Shown here in pieces: positions 23,870 to 36,447 of a DNA stretch of 64,000 nt. Location: contig NW_026946363.1 in the NCBI RefSeq assembly GCF_035222375.1, positions 992,001-1,056,000 on the forward strand, written 5' to 3'. Position 1 is the first letter of the stretch. Each line of letters begins with the position of its first letter. The notes below the pieces were generated by a model. The model ran no database searches. It was given only the letters and a program-made list of their open reading frames with translations, and had not been told where the DNA came from. The stretch comes from Podospora pseudocomata (taxonomy: Eukaryota; Ascomycota; Sordariomycetes; Sordariales; Podosporaceae). The position numbers and the translations under genes were made by a program.

Positions 23870-24833
23870 TCAGAGTGTATGCCTCGGTGCAGCCCACCTC
23901 TCCCCATCCACAAAGTTTGCCTCTCCATCCTGCATTACCACCGCCAGATTCCACCTTTTCAGGCCAGGAAAGAAGTTATCCTCCTCTTTTCCCCCTTCTC
24001 CCTCTTCCCTCTGATCCATGTCAGCCCACATGATCTTGCACTTCTTGGAGACTTGCTCATACCCCCCCATCTTGACCCACTCCTCCCCCGTTCCCGGGAG
24101 CTCTTCTTGGGAAGCCTGGCTATTTTCTGGCAAGGGAGGTTGCACCAAAGTGACGTCGATCCTTAACCTTGGAAGCCAGTGGTTCGAGAAGGGGAAGGAT
24201 GGGAGGTAGGGGATCATCTTGAGGGTGCACTTGAATAAGGGGGTGGTGCTGGGGGTTGATTCAGTTGGGTCGTAGGGAGTAGTGTGGTCGTGGGGGTAGA
24301 CTCGGAGGGTTTGGACATTGGGGTTGGATGGGTCGGGGGTTGACCAGGTGAATTTGGCAAGGTGTTTGGGGAGGTTCCAGACTGTGATGCGGTGTTAGAC
24401 AGGTCCATGAGAAAACAGAGTAGTGGGGAAACAAACGCTTTCGGCCGTTCGAACAGGTGTATTTCTGGCTGACATAGATTCGGGTGATCCTCATGGCCTT
24501 GCCGGTTTTCTTCTTGGTTGAGCTGGCTTGGTCGTCTGGGAGGGGGTATTCGAATGTTCCGGGACAGAGGATGAGTTCGTCGTAGGGGCCAACGGGGGTT
24601 TCGTGGTAGCGGATTATCTGGACCATGCTGAGACCCCCGAGGGGTTTGCCTGACGCTTGGGGGGAGGAGAATGAGGACTGGTATTCCAAGGGGTGGTAGG
24701 CCTTTTGGGGGAGGTTGGCTGCGGTTTTGGAGGAGGTCCAGAAGGGGATCAGGTACATGGTTGCTTTGGTGTTCCATGGAGGAGGGGCGGCGAGGATAGG
24801 TCCTGTTGGGACGGTGTTGGTTGAAGGAGACAT
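23870..24833 (-). CDS. acetoacetate decarboxylase-like protein
   Basis: Two exons (24833-24437 and 24381-23870) give 302 aa. The intron is 55 nt (GTTTGT donor, ATCACAG acceptor) and the join reads NGRKLWNLPKHLAKF. The chosen ATG starts MSPSTNTVPTGP. Residues from about 15 onward (PPPWNTKATMYLIPFW, GGLSMVQIIRYHETPVGPYDELIL) resemble the ADC-like beta-barrel fold of fungal hypothetical proteins, which often surround secondary-metabolite or lipid genes. I cannot identify the Schiff-base lysine of true acetoacetate decarboxylase with confidence, so a decarboxylase reaction should not be assumed. The C-terminal half is rich in charged residues (EEGEGGKEED). Gene structure is well supported; function is tentative. 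Confidence 0.75.
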
Positions 24834-26046
24834 TTTGATTGGTGTTTTCTTCTCGGTGTTGGACGAATTACTATGACTAGAGTCGCAATCAGACAGAAAT
24901 GTCACAGAATTGCAGAGCTGGCGAGAAAAAGTCAGTGTTATTTTGCCTTGGTTTTCGGATGGTCGTGTCTCACATGTCAGCAACCGACCCACCAAAAACC
25001 ATCAAATCAGGGCCCGAATGGCGTTACATCACTGCATGTGCCAAGCGCAGAGTGCATAAGCATCTTGCATAGGGCTAAGCGATTCTGCTCTTGATCTCAA
25101 ACAACTTGTCTGGGCTTGTCAGCAGCCTGGAATATATCTAGTCACTTGGTTCAACCCATGTTATGTATTTGATTACGGGCGTTGTGGTTAGCGAATTGGA
25201 CATTTTGATGGACGATGAGTGTCACCTAGGATTGGGAGGAAATTGCTACATTGTGTTGGGCTAGGTGTGATGTTGATATCTTCACCATGCCTGAGGATGA
25301 TGACACTGTCTGTATATAAGTATCCTTTTCAAAGGCCTGGTCACGGCATCATGTCATGGTGTCATTCATCTCTACCACCGGGCACCTCATCATGGAACTA
25401 GTGGTGTTTCTCAATGAGTGTGGGAGTGCCTCTCCATGGGTATAGGAGTTCCTCTCAGGGGGTCATTACACTCTGCAATACTGGTCCTATTTCCAACCGC
25501 ATAACCCCTCGTTTTCCCAACATAATAACTGTTTCTTAATCTATATCTTTGAGAATCGTTAGATCGTCTTGAATGAACTAGGAAGGAGCCTCAGGTAGTT
25601 GCCTGGAGGTACTCTGGCCCGCTCCTTCCCCCTTCTGTACAAGGTTGCAAAGCCCTCGGAGGAGTTTCGGCACACACACGACTAGTTCTTTTAGGTGTAT
25701 TTCAACTTCTGCCAGGCTTCGAAACTTTCCTTTGATCTCTCCCGGCCTTCATCAAAGACATCACCATCGTGTTTGGAACGCCTTCTTGTTATGATCCAAC
25801 CCATCACCACTATCTCGCAACGCCCTCTCATGATCTTATAAGACCTCCTCACTACCATTGAAGGTATTGATTCTAACCTTTTAGGCCTTTCGATTTCAAA
25901 ATTAGGGCTCGATCTTCTCTTCCAACTCCTTTCAAATCTCTCGACAGGCCTCAATATTATCTTTGAACGCTTAGTCACTATCTTCAAACGCCCAGTCACC
26001 AGCTTCGAACGCCTCGTTTTTCTCTTCGAAGACCCTCAATTTCACA
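24834..26046. other. divergent intergenic region
   Basis: Promoters of the decarboxylase-like gene (-) and of MSH4 (+). The final 90 bases carry 21-nt tandem repeats (listed separately). No gene is seen. Confidence 0.5.
25959..26042. repeat. degenerate 21-nt tandem repeat, four units
   Basis: Units 25959-25979, 25980-26000, 26001-26021 and 26022-26042 share the core CTTCGAACGC with drift (CTTTGAACGC, CTTCAAACGC, CTTCGAACGC, CTTCGAAGAC). The array ends four bases before the MSH4 ATG. Looser copies of the core occur back to about 25770. Confidence 0.7.
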
Positions 26047-29000
26047 ATGGACGCGTCCAGCAGTTCATCCGACTCCTCCATCATCCGGAGAGAGGCTCCT
26101 CCAGCTATCGTCAGGAGCAGCAACTTTACCCCCCGCCGGCCTACCACTCCCACCCTGGACAGCTCCCCTGACCCCTCCAACGCCTCTCTTGGTCTCTCCA
26201 GCGCCGCTTACTCTGCCATGTATGACGCCTCGTTGGCTCCGTCTCCCTTTGCCACTCCCTCCTACTTTGAAGCTGAGGAGTTCCACCATCATGTCGTCTG
26301 TGCTGTAGCCGAATCTCGCTCAGCCGGCGTTATCGGCCTCGCCACGATCAATTTGAACCTAGCCAGCTCCCAGATTATCACCATTGCCAATGAAAGCAAC
26401 TATACGACTCTCAAGCAGACTCTCTCTGCCATGCAGCACAAGCCGACCACATTCATCACTCTGCCCCGTATCACTGCGGACCGTGCCTCTTCCAGATTGG
26501 CCGAGGTCTTGGAAGACGAAATTGGGTGGCCTACTTACACCACCACGATGCCCAGAGGATGTTGGGACAAAGCTCTTGGAATCATCAACATTGAGTACTA
26601 CGCCTATAGCGACCAGATTGTCCCTCTCAAAGTCATACTGTCATCCAACAACTTCTACGCCGCCTGCGCCTTCGCGGCCGTACGTATATCATATCCTAAT
26701 CACTTGGTTGACTGTCATGCTAATGAAATCTAGGTCATCTCCTACATCGAGAGCTACCATGGCCTCGCAATCCGAGCAGGCGCACTCAACATCGAGTACG
26801 TCGAGCCCTCCGGAGTCATGCGGATGGACAAAGCAGCCATCCAAGCATTAGAACTCCTCCGCAACGGGCGCCAAGCCCAACCGGGCGACAACACGTTGTT
26901 CGCGTTAGCGAACAACACGCGGACTCCGGAGGGCCGGCGCCTGCTCACGAGGAGCGTCCTCCAGCCGATGACGAACGAGGAGGAGATCAACCTCCACCAC
27001 GACGCGGTAGAAACTCTGTGTGGCGACGAAGACGTGTTCCGGAAGCTGAGAGATTGGTTGAAGGAGTTCGACGGGATCGACTTGGAGTCTATCTCCGGTT
27101 GGGTGAGTGAAGACCAGCCCATGTAAAGTATGAGGCTTAGGTAGCAAAGAAAGTCTGACATTTTTGGTTAAGTTGGCAATAGACCATACTGTGATCCGGC
27201 AACCCGTGCAAAGCGGGATCGTGTCGAGCAGTGGTCGGCACATGTCGGCGGCCGTGGGAGCCCATGAGCTCTCACAAGCCGAGGGGGATTTGAGCCGGGT
27301 CCTTGGGCTCAAATCCTACCTCAAAAAAGTCCAAGCCCTCCACCAACTTCTCCGGGCCGCCGACGTGACCGACCACTTGCTCGCGAGCGTAGCGAGCAAG
27401 ACCGGCGCCGACAAGACCGGGCCGACCCTCGGCCTCCTCGCGTCGGTCCTCCAAGAAGACGCCGCCTACAGCCGTAGCGCGGCTGAGATTGGGCACGCCC
27501 GGATGTGGGCAATCCGGGCGTTGCCCAACGACGCCATCGACCTTGCCCGTGCTGAGCACAGGAGGACGCGTGAGGAGGCCGAGGCCTACTTTGCCCTGAA
27601 GCTCGCCCTGTTCCAAGGTAAGTTCGAAATGTTTTGGCTTGTTTTTTTTTAGTTCTTTTAAGTTCAGGGTTGTTTGCAAGCGCTGCTCTCGTTATATCTG
27701 TCAGCAGCTGGCAGCATTTCTGTTGATGTGAATGTCTTTTAATTTGTGTTTCCACGTGCATTATGATCTACCTCGCATTGTGGCTATATGGAGGGCGGTT
27801 CTGTATTTGCTGTTGACGTTTTTCCCTATCTGGTCTAATTCCTGGGCTGTATTGCAGTGCTAATATGACGTAGAAGTGTTGGGTGAAGCCGCTGCCCCGA
27901 AACTATTCGATGACAAGGACAAAGGACTGTGCTTCAAGTTCAAGTGGGCGGATGTCCGACAATATGTCGACACCGACGAGCCGCAGCCCGGGGAAATTTG
28001 GGGTCAAGCCAAGATTGGTTGTGTAAGGGTCAACCTCGGAATCCGAAGAGGCGAGCACTACCTGTGCCAGACCGACCGCTTGCTTGAATTGAGCCAGCAA
28101 CTTCGAGTCCACTCCGACATCATCACCAAGGAAAGCGACAAGTACGTCCTCGAGTTGCGTAACGCCATCACAGAGGCTGGTTATGTGGCCGACCTCACCT
28201 CGATAGCAAAGGCTGTCGCCCAGTTGGACTTGATCTGTTCCCACGCCGAATTAACAACCACCCATGGATATGTTCGCCCAAAGCTCGGCAAGGAACTCGC
28301 TTTGATCAAAGCCCGTCACCCCATTATGGAAGCCAGAAGAGGTTTCGTTCCCAACGACGTGTTCTCTGGCGATGACACCAAGTTCGTGGTAGTGACCGGT
28401 ACAAACATGGGCGGCAAGACGACATACATCAAGACAATTGCCCTCATGCAGATTCTCGCTCAGATCGGCTGTTTCGTTCCAGCAGAGAGGGCAGCTGTTC
28501 CAATTTGCGACCGAATCTTTGTCCGGTCTGCAACCAACGACAATGCCGCAGGCAATGCCGGTACATTTGCGGTAGAGATGGACGAAATGTCTGTCATTTT
28601 GCAGTAAGTCTTATCATTTTCCTGCGTCTCTGCAGACACCTAACTCTTTACGCAGCGGCGCCACCAACAAGAGCTTGGTGATCATTGATGAACTTGGTCG
28701 AGGAACCTCCACCGCCGAGGGTCTAGGACTCGCCGCCGCCATGGCAGAAGAGCTCGTAAAGAAGAAGTCTCGTGTCTTTTTCGCAACCCATTTCCTCGAC
28801 CTGGGTAAGTCGGGTCCCTTGCCTCGATAGATGCCCTGAAGTAATACTGACCACGTTTTTCAACCTTTTTAGGCAAAATGTTGAATGCCTGGTATCCATC
28901 ACAAGTTCTTAACGTCCACATGACCAGCCATGGTTCTGTCGAGGACGGCCACGCCACGATTTCCCTCCCCCACACCGTCGTCGCCGGCCCGGTGAACAAT

Positions 29001-29309
29001 TGGGATTACGGCCTGGAGCTTGCCAGTCGCTACTTCCCAGCAAGCCTCATCGAGAGTGCCAGACACTGGTCAAAATATCACCAAGAGCAAGTAGAGCTTA
29101 GCCGCAAAGAGAGGACGTCAGCCGAGATGAAGAGCGCAGCGGAGATCGCCGTTATGCATCATATGGAGCAGGCGCTGTCTTCGCAGATGAGTAACATGGA
29201 GTTGGCGGAGAGATTGGAGTTGGTGACCGATCAGTACAAGGCCTTGGAAGAGAGAGGTGAGGTGTCGAATGAGGGCGGTGAGGCGTCGAATGATAATGCC
29301 GAGGCCTAA
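26047..29309 (+). CDS. msh4: meiotic MutS homologue MSH4
   Basis: Six exons (26047-26679, 26734-27102, 27173-27617, 27874-28603, 28656-28804, 28873-29309) give 920 aa. MSH4 pairs with MSH5 as MutS-gamma, a clamp that stabilises recombination intermediates and promotes crossovers in meiosis; it does not repair mismatches. The ATPase domain shows Walker A GTNMGGKT (658-665) and Walker [13 protein letters not shown] (D737, E738), followed by the FFATHF switch. The MutS I mismatch-binding domain with its Phe-x-Glu motif is absent, as in MSH4/MSH5 proteins. The N-terminal 70 residues are Ser/Pro-rich and disordered. One intron (27618-27873) is 256 nt, longer than its neighbours, and has TGCTAAT close to its acceptor. 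The C-terminal tail is acidic. MSH5 is the alternative, but the overall match is to MSH4. Confidence 0.94.
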
Positions 29310-30852
29310 GGGTTGTTTTTTGAGATATATCGCAGGGGGGGATGGCATCATATGGAGAGATGGAGGAAAATAATAGGGATAAGTGTAGATTTTGGGCCAC
29401 ATGTTATGGTTTTATCATGCGTTATTTGTTGGGACATGTGTCATGGCTTTTCTCATGCATTACTTGCTTTCTTGTAGGCGTACAATGAAACAATCGGAGC
29501 GTATCTTTGACAGGAAGATGCATATCATCTGTTTTTTTCATCTCTTTCTGCTATACAGGTGTATCCCCAGCGTTCTTTCAAGAGGTATATTCCCAGGCCC
29601 TGTCCCATGAGCACCTACATTTAAAGGATCGAAATGACCCGAGGCGACACACCGTTCTTTGCGGCAAGAATGAAGTTGTTCTAGAGCCTACTTGCCCGTA
29701 GTAGATCTCAAATGCGGTATTGGAGGAAATACGATGAATAAGGTGGTGGCAATGTTCGCTCGGTGAGATTGCCTAGAAGGTCATAGGTCCATAAAAGTCA
29801 TCCTTGAGCAGAGCGGCAAAGGTGGCCGATTAGCCACGCGTTCGAGGAGCATGGGACAGTCGTTGACCGGGTTGGTGAATACGAGCAGAGCGGGAAGTGG
29901 AAGCTGACAAAGCTAAATGAGGTCTGAAAGATCTCGGTGAAGCTGTTGTGCAACAACAGGGGGAGAATTAGATTCAAGAGCCTCAGGAAACCGATATACG
30001 ATGAAAAGGCTGCCGAAGGTAGTTGTTGGGCGCTGTTGATTTGGTGTGTATCGACCAATTGATGTTGAATCTGGAGAGAAAACAGATGAATCCGCTTGGT
30101 TTATAGAAAGAAACTCACTGTGGTATTTGTGAGACTGAGATCGAATGCAAAAGAGGATCTAGGTACAAAGTTGTGAAAATTATTGCTGACGCCGTCTGCC
30201 AACTAACCCCAGATCCGAGTAATCCGGGTTGCGGAGACTTGCCCAAAGCTACCACAGTCCGCCCTACCACCATGAGCTGCCAGCCTCGACTCCAACCACC
30301 CGCTGGTTGACCGCTAATCTAACCGGTGAGTACCTTAATCCCGAATTACTTGCATTAGCTGACTGTTGCCAGATATCCTCCAGGGCTGCAGATCGTTGGT
30401 CGCTTGTCATGGGTTCCCGAGTGCTGGGTTTTAGCGGAAATCCGAGCAGAGCCACCCACCACGACGTATTCGCAAGCTCAGTCGCGATATGGATGAATCG
30501 AGGGAGCCACATGGGGCTGGTGATGGTTCAACTGGCCAACTCGCTCTTATCAGTCATCGATATGCCCCGAAATGAACGCAGCTGCGGGAGGCATAAGGGC
30601 ACCACTGGTCGAGCTGGGGGCTGGGAGGCGGTCAACTGATGCCGCTTCGCAGATGGCTTACACCAACTAGCTGCGCCTCGATATTCAGGATGACGGGAGG
30701 GTTGGGACAAGATATTAAACAGTATGGTGTTCGGTCTGGGGTATGGATGGCTGTATAAAGGGCTGCCGTTGTCAAGTATCAAGACGATACAGACAGAGCA
30801 GTCTTGACAGAATACATCACAAGAAAGCACAACATTAACTTCAGCAGAAAAC
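29310..30852. other. intergenic region
   Basis: About 1.5 kb between MSH4 and the tyrosinase gene. Only short overlapping frames are present; a TATAAA-like sequence (TGTATAAAGG) near 30750 may belong to the tyrosinase promoter. Confidence 0.5.
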
Positions 30853-32957
30853 ATGAGCACTACAGGCAACATTGCGATTACTGGGATTCCTACCACGGCT
30901 GGTCCAGATGGTAACACGATCCAACCATGCCAACATGCTGGGGCCGAGTTTGGACTCAGGCTGACATTGAACAGGATCGTTCCCCCTTCGCCGAGAGCTC
31001 CGGGACCTCCAGCGCAACTATCCTGACCACTTCAACCTCCTCGTCCTTGCGCTGAAGGACTTCCAAGCCCTCAACGAGTCAGTCCAGACATCCTACTACC
31101 AGATCGCTGGTATCCATGGTCTGCCCTACAAGCCTTGGAACAACGTCGGTAGCAACAGTGACTGGCAGTCGACAAGCGGGTTCGGGGGGTACTGCACCCA
31201 TTCCTCGATTCTCTTCTTGACATGGCACCGTCCGTACCTTGCTCTCTTCGAGCAGGCTCTGTACAACTCCATCCAGAAGATTGCCAACCAGTTTCCTCAA
31301 GGCCCCCTCCGAACCAAGTATGTCGAGGCGGCCAAGACATTCCGCATGCCTTACTTCGACTGGGCTAGCCAGCCACCTTCTGGGTCTTCAGCTTTCCCCA
31401 GTGCTTTTACGGCCCCGAGCCTCCAAGTGGTTGATGTGGATGGCAAGACCAAGTCCACTGCCAACCCGATCTACCGCTTCGTGTTCCACCCGGTGAACCC
31501 CTCGCCGGGCGACTTTCCTAGTCAGGTATGGACCTTCTTACTCAAAGGTAGGATATTGAGATGGCTGACAACCTGATTCCAGTGGAGCCGGTTTCCCACA
31601 ACTGTCCGCTACCCCAACCCGAGAACTGGGCAGTCTCAGGATAACCGCGTGGCACCCATCCTGGCCAACGAGCTGGCTTCTCTTCGCACCAACGTCAGCC
31701 TTCTTCTGCTGTCTTACACCAACTTTGACGCCTTCAGCTTCAACAGATGGGACCCGAACATGACCCCTGGCGAGTTCGGCAGTCTTGAGGACGTACATAA
31801 CGAGATCCACGATCGAACTGGAGGGGGCGGGCACATGTCTTCTTTGGATGTGTCATCGTTTGATCCCCTGTTCTGGTTCCATCATACGTAGGTCTTCGTA
31901 TCAAGGTGTGTACAACAGCCTTTGCTAACTACGAGGTAGCAACGTCGACCGTCTCTGGGCCATCTGGCAAGACCTCAACCCCGACAACTTCTTGACCCCC
32001 CGTCCAGCCCCTTACTCGACCTTTAACTCGACGGAAGGCGAGTCCCAGACCAAGGACACCCCCCTGACCCCCTTCTGGGACAAGTCAGCCACCAAGTTCT
32101 GGACCTCAGAGGAGATCAAGGATACCACGACCACCTTCGGCTACGCCTACCCCGAGACTCAAGAGTGGAAGTACAGGACCGGCACCGAGTACCAAACCTC
32201 CATCCGACAGGCAGTCACAACCCTCTACGGCACCAACGTCTTTGCCAACTTCGCCGCCGCCAACGTCCAGGCCAGAGCCACCGAGCACACAGAGCTGATC
32301 AAGAGCCTGTCCCTCGCCGCTCCTCCCCCTTCGGCTCCTATCACAGCAGAGAAACCCCTCCTCATCACCCAAGAGATGAAGGCCAGCCCCATCCCCGAAC
32401 ATCTTCAACACCTCGCCCCGAACAACAAGTACCCCGAATGGGTGGTCAACATCCGCGCCCAGAAACACGGCCTCCACGGTGCCTTCCGCGTCATCGTCTT
32501 CCTCGGCCCCATTGACGAGTCCGACCCTGACTCTTGGCAGACAGAGTTCAACACTGTCGGCCGTGTCTCTGTCCTTGGGCGCTCCACTCAAGGACCGACA
32601 ACCACCAAGTGCGCCAAGTGCATCACTGATGCGGCAGATGAGCTGATGATCTCTGGGACGGTGCCTTTGACCTCAGCCCTGTTGCAGGATATTGTCAATG
32701 AGAATACTGGCTTGCATAGCCTGCAGCCAGAGGAAGTGGTGCCGTATCTGAAGAAGGAGCTCAAGTGGAAGGTGACGATGTTTGAGACTGGGGCGGAGAA
32801 GGATTGTGGGGAGGTTCCGGGGTTGAGGGTGAGTGTCACTAGCACCGAGGTTACTATTGGGGAGGATGGGTTGCCGGATTATTCGGGGGTGTATACCGTG
32901 TATCCGGAGATCACGGATGGAAAGCCGGGTGGTATGAGAGACGGTGAGCACATCTAA
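30853..32957 (+). CDS. tyr: tyrosinase (type 3 copper monophenol monooxygenase)
   Basis: Four exons (30853-30910, 30975-31525, 31583-31887, 31940-32957) give 643 aa. The enzyme hydroxylates monophenols and oxidises o-diphenols to quinones, feeding melanin formation. Copper A ligands are H67, H95 and H104 (GIHGLPYKPW, GYCTHSS, TWHRPY). C93 and H95 are placed to form the Cys-His thioether bridge known in Neurospora tyrosinase. Copper B ligands are H275, H279 and H304 (VHNEIHD, FWFHHTNVDR). After the catalytic core (to about residue 400) there is a C-terminal domain of about 240 residues that in Neurospora is cleaved to activate the proenzyme. There is no N-terminal signal peptide, so the protein is intracellular or exported unconventionally. 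All six copper ligands are intact. Identity is firm. Confidence 0.96.
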
Positions 32958-33147
32958 GGGGACGAGAAAGCACATGTAAGAGATGGGAACGCACGATGGA
33001 AATGAACACAATAGCACAAGAAACTGGGTATCAAAATTTCAGCCAACGTAGCAAATAACAAAATAACGAAGACCATGCTTTTATCGCCCAAACGCCGTTC
33101 CAAAATGCCCAACCGAAACCGTGCCAAAACAACAAGTCGCCCATCAT

Positions 33148-33996
33148 CTAGAAAGCAATCCGACGTTTCCGCCCCGTGTACTTGCTCGTAGCCTTGACAA
33201 CCTTTCCCTTCCTCTCCATCTGTTCCTTCTTCTTGATAATCCACTGCTTGCTACCCTTCTTGATCTCCCCCTTCCCAGACGACCTGCCCTGCCTCCGGTT
33301 ATCCACCACATCTACCCCCTCCATATTCTCAACCACACCGGTAATATCCCCGCTCTTGGTATTGGCCACCGCGCTCTGACCCGCCGTCAAGACCAAGTAA
33401 ACCTTTACATTCTTCGTATCAGGATCATCCTCAAGCATACCCGCCCCAAAACCAGCCTTGACCGCAGCAGAAGTGATCATCTGCTTCTGGACATCGTTCT
33501 TTGGATAAAACTGACACACCGCCCTCCCACCCCGCTTCAAGCTCTGATACAACCCCCCGAAAAACCTCGCCAACCTCTGCTGGGGAGAGGTCTCGCTGCT
33601 CTCGGCGTTGCAAAGCCACTGGATGGCGCTGATGCTGATCGCTGCGTCGAAGGTGCCGGCGCGGAAGGGGACGCCCTGGCCGATGTCGGCGAGGAACAAG
33701 TCGCCTTCTACGTCGCGCTGCAGGGCGACGTCGAGCATGGAAGGGGAGATGTCCATGCCGATCCAGACGTGAGGTCCGCCTTCCTCGGGGGGGATGTCGG
33801 AGAGGATCTCGCCTGAGAGGCCGGAGCCGCAGCCGACGTCGAGGATGAGGGAGGGGGTTTTGAGGTCGAGGAGCTCAAGGGCGCGGCGGGTCATGGAGGC
33901 TTGGATGTTTTGGATGCGGGAGGAGGTGGTGTACTTGCGGGCTTCGACGTCGTCGTAGTGGACGTCTGCGAGGAGGGTGTCTTCGGGGCGGGACAT
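33148..33996 (-). CDS. bud23: 18S rRNA (guanine-N7)-methyltransferase Bud23
   Basis: A single exon of 282 aa. Bud23 methylates one guanine of 18S rRNA (G1575 in yeast) in the nucleus, is stabilised by Trm112, and is needed for 40S export. The SAM-binding motif LDVGCGSGLSGE (about residues 50-61) is followed by WIGMDISPSMLDVA and the Bud23 signature SISAIQWLCNA. The C terminus is strongly basic (KKGSKQWIIKKKEQMERKGK and a final GRKRRIAF), fitting the Bud23 C-terminal domain and a nuclear signal. Length matches the family (about 275 aa in yeast). The ATG at 33996 gives the usual MSRPEDTLL start. It is convergent with the tyrosinase gene, with only 190 bases between their stops. Confidence 0.96.
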   Translation of the reverse strand: MSRPEDTLLADVHYDDVEARKYTTSSRIQNIQASMTRRALELLDLKTPSLILDVGCGSGLSGEILSDIPPEEGGPHVWIGMDISPSMLDVALQRDVEGDLFLADIGQGVPFRAGTFDAAISISAIQWLCNAESSETSPQQRLARFFGGLYQSLKRGGRAVCQFYPKNDVQKQMITSAAVKAGFGAGMLEDDPDTKNVKVYLVLTAGQSAVANTKSGDITGVVENMEGVDVVDNRRQGRSSGKGEIKKGSKQWIIKKKEQMERKGKVVKATSKYTGRKRRIAF

Positions 33997-34851
33997 GGTG
34001 GGTGGTTGGGGGTTAGGTATTTACTAGGTAAAGCGCAGTTGTAGATAGTCACAATCCGCGATGCGCTCGAGAGGCTGTGGAGGGGGTCGCTGGTTAAGTT
34101 GGACTGTGGACTTGGGTCGCAAGCTTTGGCTGGGGAGCTTGGGAAATTCTACGATAAGGATTTTTTGGAAAGATTATGGTGGGGCGGGTGGGTGGTCTGC
34201 AGGGTTCTCGGTGCGCTGGGCGTCAATATGAATTGCGCCTCGAAGCATATATCCACAGCTCGAGTGAACAATGAGAATGATATATGTTAAAATGAGTAGC
34301 TGCTTTTACATTAGTTACTCCTATTACAACATCAGAAGCATACCTATACAAGTGCTCCAACTAGTTGTAGTTGCGAACTTCCAAGATCTTGTCGTTATCT
34401 AATCGGGATCAACAATGTACCGAATCCCGGTAGTTGACTGCTTATATGTGGAGATGCTGCTACACTAAAAAACAGGGCATGGCCCGTCGCCCAAACTGCG
34501 GGAACGCGCCAAGCTTTCAATTAACACGCGTTCGCTTTCAGGGGGCAGCTACCATTGACGTCGTTGAACACCTATGCTGGATTGTGGTTGCCCATACAAA
34601 CCCGGCCTATGTGCCTAATAGAAGAACCCAGTACCGATTGAAGTGTACTGCTGAGACTTGTATTCTCCGACAAGCACTCTCGAAGAATCTGTCCCTTTTT
34701 CGAGACGCCTTGAAGCTATCTTCAAGAGGTCTTCTTGTTTCCCCAATACTACCTCATCTGCGCCGACAACACCCTTTTTACTCCTCAACGGCCTTTTCCT
34801 CTCTCGATAACCCTACCTTTCGCTTCAAGAGACCTTGAATAGCTGCTCAAC
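33997..34851. other. divergent promoter region
   Basis: Lies between Bud23 (-) and the Svp26 gene (+). The 150 bases before the Svp26 start repeat CTTCAAGAG/CTCGAAGA motifs loosely like those before MSH4. No gene is seen. Confidence 0.5.
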
Positions 34852-35809
34852 ATGTGGATTTTGCCGTTGGTCGGATACCTCGGGTCGATCGTGGGCTTTG
34901 GCTTCATGACCCTGGCCATAGGTATGCTCCCTTGCATGCGTCCAAACTATATTGAGAGGGCCATATGGTCGCTTCATATACCTTTGTCTTTTCTCCATAT
35001 CCTTCTGAACATAGTCTGGATGCCGCCCACTTTCTTGCCAATGTCTGTTGGTGACTGTCGAATGCGTCTCGCGATCGTTCGAATGGCTTTAAAACGGACC
35101 CAATACACCTTCACTTTCGCTGACGTGCTTCCAATATAGCCTCCGGCCTCTACTACCTCTCTGAACTCGTCGAAGAGCACACCGTTATCGCGAAGCGCTT
35201 CCTCTCCAAGCTCATTTACTCGATCATGGCCCTCCAGCTTCTCCTCTGCGTCGTCGACCGTTTCCCCTTCTTCCTCACCGTTCTCGGCATCTTCTCGCAC
35301 TTTATCTACTTAGGCAACATGCGGCGCTTCCCCTTTGTGAAACTCACCGACCCCTTGTTCCTCGCCTCGTGTGGTGAGTTGCCCCCGTCCCAACCCAAGT
35401 ACCTACCGATAAAGCGTAAACTAACCCCTCTCTCTACCCAACAGCCCTCGTTTTAATCAACCACTACGTCTGGTTCAAACACTTCTCCCACCACCAAGAA
35501 CGCGCCTACCAAAACGTCTCCTATTACGACACTCCTGACGACATCCCCACCTTCACCGAGATCGCCTCCTACTTCGGGCTCTGCGTCTGGCTCGTTCCCT
35601 TCGCATTGTTTGTTTCCCTCTCAGCAAGTGACAACGTCCTCCCCACCATGGGAAGCGGGAGCAGCGGTGACTTCTCCTCGTCGTCTACATCAAACGGCAG
35701 CAAAAAGAGAGGACAGGGCATGTTCAAGGCGCTGGTGGATGGAGTCCTAAATACAATGGCCGAGTTGGGCAACATGACGGGGTTGAAGAAGCTGGAGGAT
35801 AGGCTCTAG
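34852..35809 (+). CDS. svp26: ER-Golgi membrane protein Svp26/TEX261
   Basis: Three exons (34852-34921, 35140-35373, 35445-35809) give 222 aa. The spliced protein begins MWILPLVGYLGSIVGFGFMTLAI and has four hydrophobic helices (residues 1-25, about 45-75, 78-105 and 150-175). In yeast Svp26 (Erv26) is a COPII cargo adaptor that retains or packages type II glycosyltransferases and alkaline phosphatase between ER and early Golgi. The family segments SGLYYLSELVEEHTV and the helical LGIFSHFIYLGNM are present. The soluble C-terminal tail is Ser/Gly-rich then helical (MFKALVDGVLNTMAELG). The first intron is rather long (218 nt). Frame is kept at all joins. Confidence 0.9.
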
Positions 35810-36447
35810 GAGCGCCTCGCAAGAAACACAATTGAATCAAGAAAAGGATTGGAGAATGAGCAAAGGCCGAATGAGCCGGATCCGGGAAACGCCGCGGTGG
35901 AGTTTGTGGTTACGCGTGACTGGAAGAAACGGCTTCGCGGCAGAATTCAAGGCTTGCGATCGCAGCCGGACGAGCAAGGGCCTTGGCGCGTGAGCGAGCA
36001 AGTTCGCTTGTGGGCGGTGCTGGCCGGGCAAGATTGGGCGTGAGAGCACGCGACGGGGGTGGGGGGGCTATGGCGAGCATACGTTTTGGAAGGGGAGGAG
36101 ACGAGAGTAAGTGGGCTTTTTGTTCCGTGCTCCAAAGCTGGAGATAGTATGGTATGGAAGTAGTGTTTGGCTAACGGAGGAATTTAGGAATGGCCTTGCT
36201 ATGACCGGTTGTCCCCCGGGATCTAGTTGATCCCATACATCTATAGAGCCAAGCCGAGCTGTTGAAGCCGAGCCTGCTGAAAGAACTGGGTCTGTCTCGA
36301 TGTTTGACCGCAATATTGTTCTCCTCTTCGTGATAGTGTTGTTGACGTTGCTTGTTTCACTTGTTCGTCTGCTGTCTGGTAATGTATATCCTCCTCCCCC
36401 GCTGCCAACTTGACATGAGAGCCAGCTCCCTATTGCTATCTATCTAC
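35810..36447. other. 3' region between convergent genes
   Basis: Lies between Svp26 (+) and the unknown 301-aa gene (-). Open frames are short; one in-frame stretch follows the Svp26 stop without features. Nothing recognised. Confidence 0.5.
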
